DNA from: Proales similis
Taxonomy: Eukaryota; Rotifera; Eurotatoria; Ploima; Proalidae
Reading direction: 5' to 3'
DNA: 64,000 bases
Assembly (NCBI GenBank): GCA_019059635.1
Contig: JAGVRJ010000007.1
Coordinates: 1,054,001 to 1,118,000, forward strand
In this document: positions 59,001 to 64,000 of the stretch, piece by piece
Layout of the letters: each line of letters begins with the position of its first letter
Numbering within the stretch: position 1 is the stretch's first letter
The notes under the pieces: generated by a model
What the model was told of the DNA's origin: nothing
Seen by the model: the letters and a program-made list of their open reading frames with translations, nothing else
The model's database searches: none
Position numbers and translations under genes: made by a program

Positions 59001-59110
59001 GTCGACGCTGACCGAGACGTGTAGGAACAGGTTGGCGATCTCGAACAATTCTCCTCTCTCTGGTTTAAATCCTGTGAAACGCTACTATACCACAAGCGAT
59101 CGATTTCCAT
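56084..59110 (-). CDS. pnr: GATA transcription factor, pannier / GATA4-5-6 class
   Basis: DNA-binding regulator recognising WGATAR; this class controls heart, gut and dorsal ectoderm development. Six exons: 58363-59110, 58132-58302, 57866-58072, 57438-57803, 57212-57378 and 56084-57154 (2730 bases, 909 aa). The two zinc fingers are split by one intron: N-finger [20 protein letters not shown] with [16 protein letters not shown], and C-finger [20 protein letters not shown] with [16 protein letters not shown], followed by [15 protein letters not shown], the pannier-type basic tail. Flanking arms are Ser/Gln/His-rich, and the protein ends with a polyglutamine tract (about seven to eight Q) before ASSSNNHLS. 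The first ATG follows an in-frame TAA. A TTTCAG just upstream (about 59184-59189, minus) suggests a 5' UTR intron. Confidence 0.94.
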
Positions 59111-60658
59111 TTATTTTCTAATCGCAAATACACATCCGCGCAACTGCTGCTGCTGTTCTGGCATATAATCGAGCGCTGGTTGAGCTGAAAGCATTAAAAA
59201 ACGTCAATTTTTATTTTTAGACAAGAAACTAAGCAAAATGCGTTCGAATTGTTCAACTGCAAGTGCAACTGCAATCGTGAAATCGTTCAAAACACAAGAG
59301 CACGAACAGGAAGTTTAAGAGAATATTGAACTTGAGCCAAGATAATTTGTCACTGGGCTTATCGAACAGATAGACAACAACTGGTGGCCAAGTAGTTGTG
59401 CAATAATTATAGGCCATAAAAGCGCAAAACTGAGTCCGATGTGCGATTAAAGTGAGCAAACTAAAAGATAAATGCTTCTAATCACAACGCTCGCAGATAT
59501 TTAAGTGAAACTAGTCACAAGCTAATTTCGCTCATTTATTTGTTAGCGGCGAAACGCGCGTATTCAACTAAGCCAGCTCGGCTTGGCTCGTTCTCATGAC
59601 CATTCTCCATCTTTTTCTCTCTTTTTTTTTTTTAATTTTTTTTATGATGATGATGATCGGAAATTGGTTGGGTGACAAGCTCGCCCGCCACCGAGCTCAA
59701 CGCAGGCTTTGTTCGAACATATTACGATTGAAATAAAACATGTTTTATCTCGAGTCAACCGATTTCATTTATCTTCAGCGCTCAGTTGTTGGCTCGTTTG
59801 GCCGCAGGTTCACTAGCCAATGCGCGTTTATGCATTTGAGTTGATAAAAAACAAAAAGCGAGCAGAACGGCAACGTAGAAATAAAAGTAGAAAAGACGAA
59901 TGAGAAAATCGAGCAGGCCCGAGTCCTCCATTTCATGCGAAATAAAGCATTGTTGACAAATCGATAAGAAATGCTAACAAAACCTACGTGCGCTCGTTCA
60001 AACAAACAGCCGATAGGACAATCCCGTGAGAGCATAATTGAAGTGACTAATTAAAATAGAGAAGCCAGAAGGAATGGCGAATGAGCGAGCCATCCAAGCC
60101 TCGAGTGTTGGAGCATTTTTATGAACTTGATGTCTTTTAGGAGTCTGCAACGCTTTGCCTTTTCAAGTTCGCAAGACAATAGACACGCGCGTCCGGCCGC
60201 ACTCAAGTGTGTATACGGCGCTTCAGACGCTCTTCAAGCTGCTCGTTTCAAGAGCCAATAGAGATAAAACTGGACAACATAAACGCACCATGTCCGCTCT
60301 AAAGGCAAGTTTACTGCCTGGTTGACCTCGTGCCAATGAGTGAAACGTGAAATGAGAGCACCGTGTCAAAGTGTTAACGGCTTCGCCTAAAGCCGCTCAG
60401 ACACGCTCGCTCTTCGAGTCTTTGCCTCTAAGTCTCATCTCCCTCTCTCTCTCTCTCACTCAACTCTTTGGCTCGTTCTCTGCTGACATGCGCCCTTCCC
60501 GCACTGGAAGCGTAATCGATCGAATGAGCTTAATTGGATGCGATATCAATCAATGTTTGACTAGTACGAGACATGCAGGCTGAGGCGTGGATTGAACGTA
60601 GACTCGACCATTTCCTATCTACGAGCTCAAATGTATTGACATGAAACATCCGCACCTG

Positions 60659-60702
60659 AGATAAGAAGCTTTCGTCCTAATTGGGAAGTTCGAGATAAGA
60701 TA
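60659..60702 (+). promoter_or_regulatory. Cluster of three GATA-factor sites upstream of the GATA gene
   Basis: AGATAAG at 60659-60665 and 60693-60699, then GATAGG at 60699-60704, all on the plus strand within 46 bases, 1.5 kb upstream of the GATA start. Matches the WGATAR consensus. Autoregulation is inference. Confidence 0.35.
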
Positions 60703-62136
60703 GGCTGCGTGTGTGCGGTTTTCTCAAGCGCACCCGTTACACTTGACTTTGTTGTTGTGTCATAGACAATAATACGCAGAGATTACGAGTGAATAGTGAT
60801 CGTAAAGATAAAACACGCCAGATAGATAGAAATGCTCAAGACAAGCAGCTTCTTTACACGCCCACACAGCGAGAGACATCGGAGAGTTGAGCCAGGCCTG
60901 TAGTAATCAACCAGGCTGACAACGGTCCAAATAGCGCGACTTGTTGAATTACGGACATGCACACGGCTGACGCAGTTCATAACTCAGTCTTAATGAAGCG
61001 TTTCTGACGTCTCCTGCAGACTCAGGCCCAGAGAGAGAGAGAGAAGAGCAGAAAAGCGAAAAGTGCGCAAAAGAGTCGGAGGAAAAATGAATGTTCTTGT
61101 TTGGAATTGAGAAGAAAGGCGAAAATAGAAACTTGAATAGGACGAAGGGAGTGCGCGATGCGAATTATAATGATATGCGTCCAAGTCGAACGTCGAGCAA
61201 GTGCGGCATTTGAACGAATTTGAATGGCAAGAAAGCCGCCGCTCGGTCCAATGAGGATGGTTCTAACCATACCGACCAATCAGATTTGCGTGCGTACTTG
61301 CAAGACGGGCACGAAGAGCATGAATTAAAAATTTTAAAGCGAATTCGTTTGTCTCCTTGAGCATACGCTCCAGCGCTTTTATTTTTTTTAATTCGTCGCC
61401 AGAACTCAAATATCAGTCGGCAAACAAACTTGGAGCTTCATCGAACGCCCTTCCGCTCTTTCATACAACCAGTCAGTCAGTCGCTCGGCCGTCTATTTAC
61501 TCGAACATGACGACTCGGCTCAGATTAATAAATAACCGCGATCAACAACTCAGAGCGAGTGTTTGTGTGTTTTATATGTATAAATCTGTTCTTTATTCTC
61601 ATTTTGTTATTTTATAATTTTAGGTTGTCGCCAATAAAACTCGACCAAAAAAAAATAAAAAAGAACGCCCAAACCTACAGAAGAGGCAAATGACAGCGAA
61701 CGATCGTCAGGTTGAGCTCTTGAAAGAGAGCCAGCTAGCGGCCGAGTATTAAAGGTAGCCGGCAGATACTTCAGCATTTAAATAAGTTGCTAATAAAATG
61801 TTTTATGACACCATTCGATTTATGATTGAGCCCTAGCTCGCTGGCTGGTCAAATCGCACGGGGTTACTCTTCGTTCTGTTCTGAGTGTCATAAAAAACTA
61901 AAAGACGGAAAGTGTGTTGATGCCTAGCACTCGTCACATTATTGAACTTATTGACAAACGAATATAAATCAAGCTGAGTGCTCTGCTCGGTTGCGGCGGC
62001 GGCGATTATCGTTTACCGTAGCGACTAGGTGACACACGAGGCCACATTGAGCTGCGCAAGTCAATCGAGGACTTGGAATAATGTGACAAGGCTAATCTCC
62101 AACATCAACAACGGCTCGATTGACTTGCAAACGTGT

Positions 62137-62154
62137 ACACACACACACACACAC
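62137..62154. repeat. (AC)n microsatellite
   Basis: Nine perfect AC units. Confidence 0.95.
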
Positions 62155-62719
62155 CAGCCGATACAAGTGTGGTCGGCTCGGATAGAGCTGAGCAAGATCT
62201 GCTCTCTAATTTAAAACATTTGTACAAAAGTAACAAACAGAGCTGAGTTGCGCTCTGCTCAGTGTCTATAGGGCCCATTCTGAGGCTCGAATCACCGTCC
62301 TCACGCCGTCCTAAACCTACTGGCCTCTTTGAAAATAATTAATAAATATTTAAATTATGCGTTCAACGAGCAAAACAAGGGCGTAAAATAAAGAAGAAAA
62401 ATGCACTTGTTCGAGCGATCGACTCAAAGTAGAAGCGGGCCAGCGAATGAATAAATGTTTGATCGTTTCAATTCGAGCAGATCAAGTGAACGCTCTCGAG
62501 TTTCTGCCCTATTCTGCTGCACAACACGTCTCTTAAAATACGAAACAGGCGTGAAGTCGCTTTCGGTTGAGGTCAACTTGGACAACGCCGCTTCGGCCTC
62601 CAAGATCTGCTTGACTGCGAATAGAGTCGACTTAATTCGAAGTTAATGAAGCCATTCGCCATCAACATAACCATCAGTCGCACTTGCAGTTGATCAACAA
62701 GACAACCTCCTCTCAGCAG

Positions 62720-62735
62720 ACACACACACACACAC
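62720..62735. repeat. (AC)n microsatellite
   Basis: Eight perfect AC units. Confidence 0.95.
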
Positions 62736-64000
62736 TACTTACCCAAGCGGACGCGCTCTTCATTTCGGGACGCGGCGAATGAATAGGTCCAATATTGATG
62801 CATTTGGTGCGAAATGCGTTCTTTTGCCTCTGAGTCTCCTCAATCCTTGGCCGGCATTCGGAGCCATTTGATTGGGCCGAGTCGATATGCGCGAATTGAA
62901 TAAGAGCGACATCTCCAAGTCGAAGTTTAGGCTCTCGACTAGAAGTTGTGGCTGCGCGCACTCGCGCCTTTTATATACGTACAAGAAAGCGGAGATAAGC
63001 TGCAACTTTAATCTAATCTAAATCCTATCCTGTAACAATATCTTGAAAATATGGTTTATCTTAATAAAATTAGGACTTTTTTTTTATTTCCAAATGATTG
63101 TAGGCGAGTTTGATACTCTCCAATTGGCAAGTTTATGATTAATATCAAGCTGCTTGAATATAAAATTCTGTAGTCGCAAGCTATTTTACATATCAGATCA
63201 AAACTGGCGAGCGGCTCTTCAACAAGCCCAATAACAAAAGTCAGATAACGGATACGCAAATCATGACCGATTTGATTACATTCATTCAGACTGTTCTCAG
63301 GGCGGCGGCCAATATTTCACCTCTTGTTCGAGGGACGCTCTACTAACAGAGAAATATGCCAGACAGACATCTGAAGGGTGCCAGAGGGGGAAAAGGTCGG
63401 ATTGCGTCTGTGGTTCAGGATTTCTCATCTCCATTGCGCAGGATCGATTTCTACCATTCAAAGTAACCACTAGACTGTGCCGACTCTGCCGCTCTTTTGA
63501 GGCTGTTTGTTCACATGAACGTGAGCGAGCGGCTTAGTTTAGTCGTTTTGCAATTACACTACGAAATGCGCAAAAAGCCAGGTTGCGTCAGCGGTCGGTA
63601 AGTTTCTTGAGTTCCTCTCGTACTTTGTTCGAAGTAACCACTCAACTAAGCTGGCCCGGATCGTTTATGAATGAAATTTTCATTTTGAATTTGCTCTCTG
63701 CTGCTCTAGTCGTTGCGCAATTACTCAAGGCTCATTATGCTATTTTTGGGCATAGCGGCAAGCATCCACGGCCCGTGGTGAATTAGATGCAAAGCAAAAG
63801 CATATGGTGTTTATTTAAATTCGACGAAAAGAGAGAAATTGAAAAGCAGAAATTCGTCAAATATGCAACGTCCAACTCTCAAGTGGATTCTGCGATCGTT
63901 TGTGTAAAAGCCAAAAACTCGAATCGAGCAACAGATATCTTCTGCCCTAACTGTGGCAATTAGTGGTGGTGAGCTATTGAACAGGTTGTCAGCAACACGA

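Larger units (their letters stand above)
59111..64000. other. 4.9-kb gene-free region upstream of the GATA gene
   Basis: Only short open frames, none with a family signature or consistent splice sites. It probably carries untranslated GATA exons, introns and enhancers. It has GA and CA microsatellites (61031-61044, 62137-62154, 62720-62735) and several WGATAR sites (59741-59747, 59769-59775, 60659-60702, 62993-62999, 63055-63062). Another gene's start could lie beyond the right edge. Confidence 0.55.

Overview
This is animal nuclear DNA from a species with a compact genome. It holds about 21 protein-coding genes on both strands, nearly all split by very short introns (mostly 46-70 bases) with GT-AG or GC-AG ends. 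I rebuilt the exons by hand from reading frame, splice signals and family resemblance. In almost every multi-exon gene the exon lengths sum to an exact codon multiple, which supports the models. The mesh-type septate-junction protein, the pannier-like GATA factor and the tiny introns suggest a small-genome invertebrate, perhaps a panarthropod such as a tardigrade or mite. The species cannot be fixed from the sequence alone. No transposon, virus, rRNA or CRISPR is visible, and no tRNA was found by eye.

Layout, left to right: PRPP synthetase (-, cut by the window edge); SLC20 sodium-phosphate transporter (-); RABGAP1-type TBC protein (+); type II membrane protein resembling DUF7164 glycosyltransferase-like proteins (+); small four-helix TMEM272-like protein (+); mesh (-, 23 exons); calnexin (-); Noc2/rabphilin-type Rab effector (-); a 3.2-kb gene-free stretch; Golgi SNARE membrin/GOSR2 (+); two tandem paralogous secreted ShKT-EGF repeat proteins (+); NKAIN (-); an intronless unknown type II membrane protein (-); a 101-aa unknown (+); GPR155/LYCHOS (+); fucose mutarotase (-); mitochondrial ribosomal protein mL65/MRPS30 (+); TMEM35/NACHO (-); THOC2 (+); INPP4-type phosphatase without a C2 domain (-); CCDC28 (-); a fatty-acid-binding protein (+); a GATA factor (-); and 4.9 kb of probable GATA upstream DNA.

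The genes are mostly unrelated housekeeping and membrane-traffic genes, with no operon. Several share short divergent promoters (37574-37740, 41745-42314, 45158-45919, 54575-54841), others converge within 100-200 bases. Points of interest are the duplicated ShKT-EGF genes with only phase-1 introns, a nearly exact internal EGF duplication, three GC-AG introns, two neighbouring introns sharing a repeated segment, the C2-less INPP4, and two unrecognised genes firing from one short divergent promoter.
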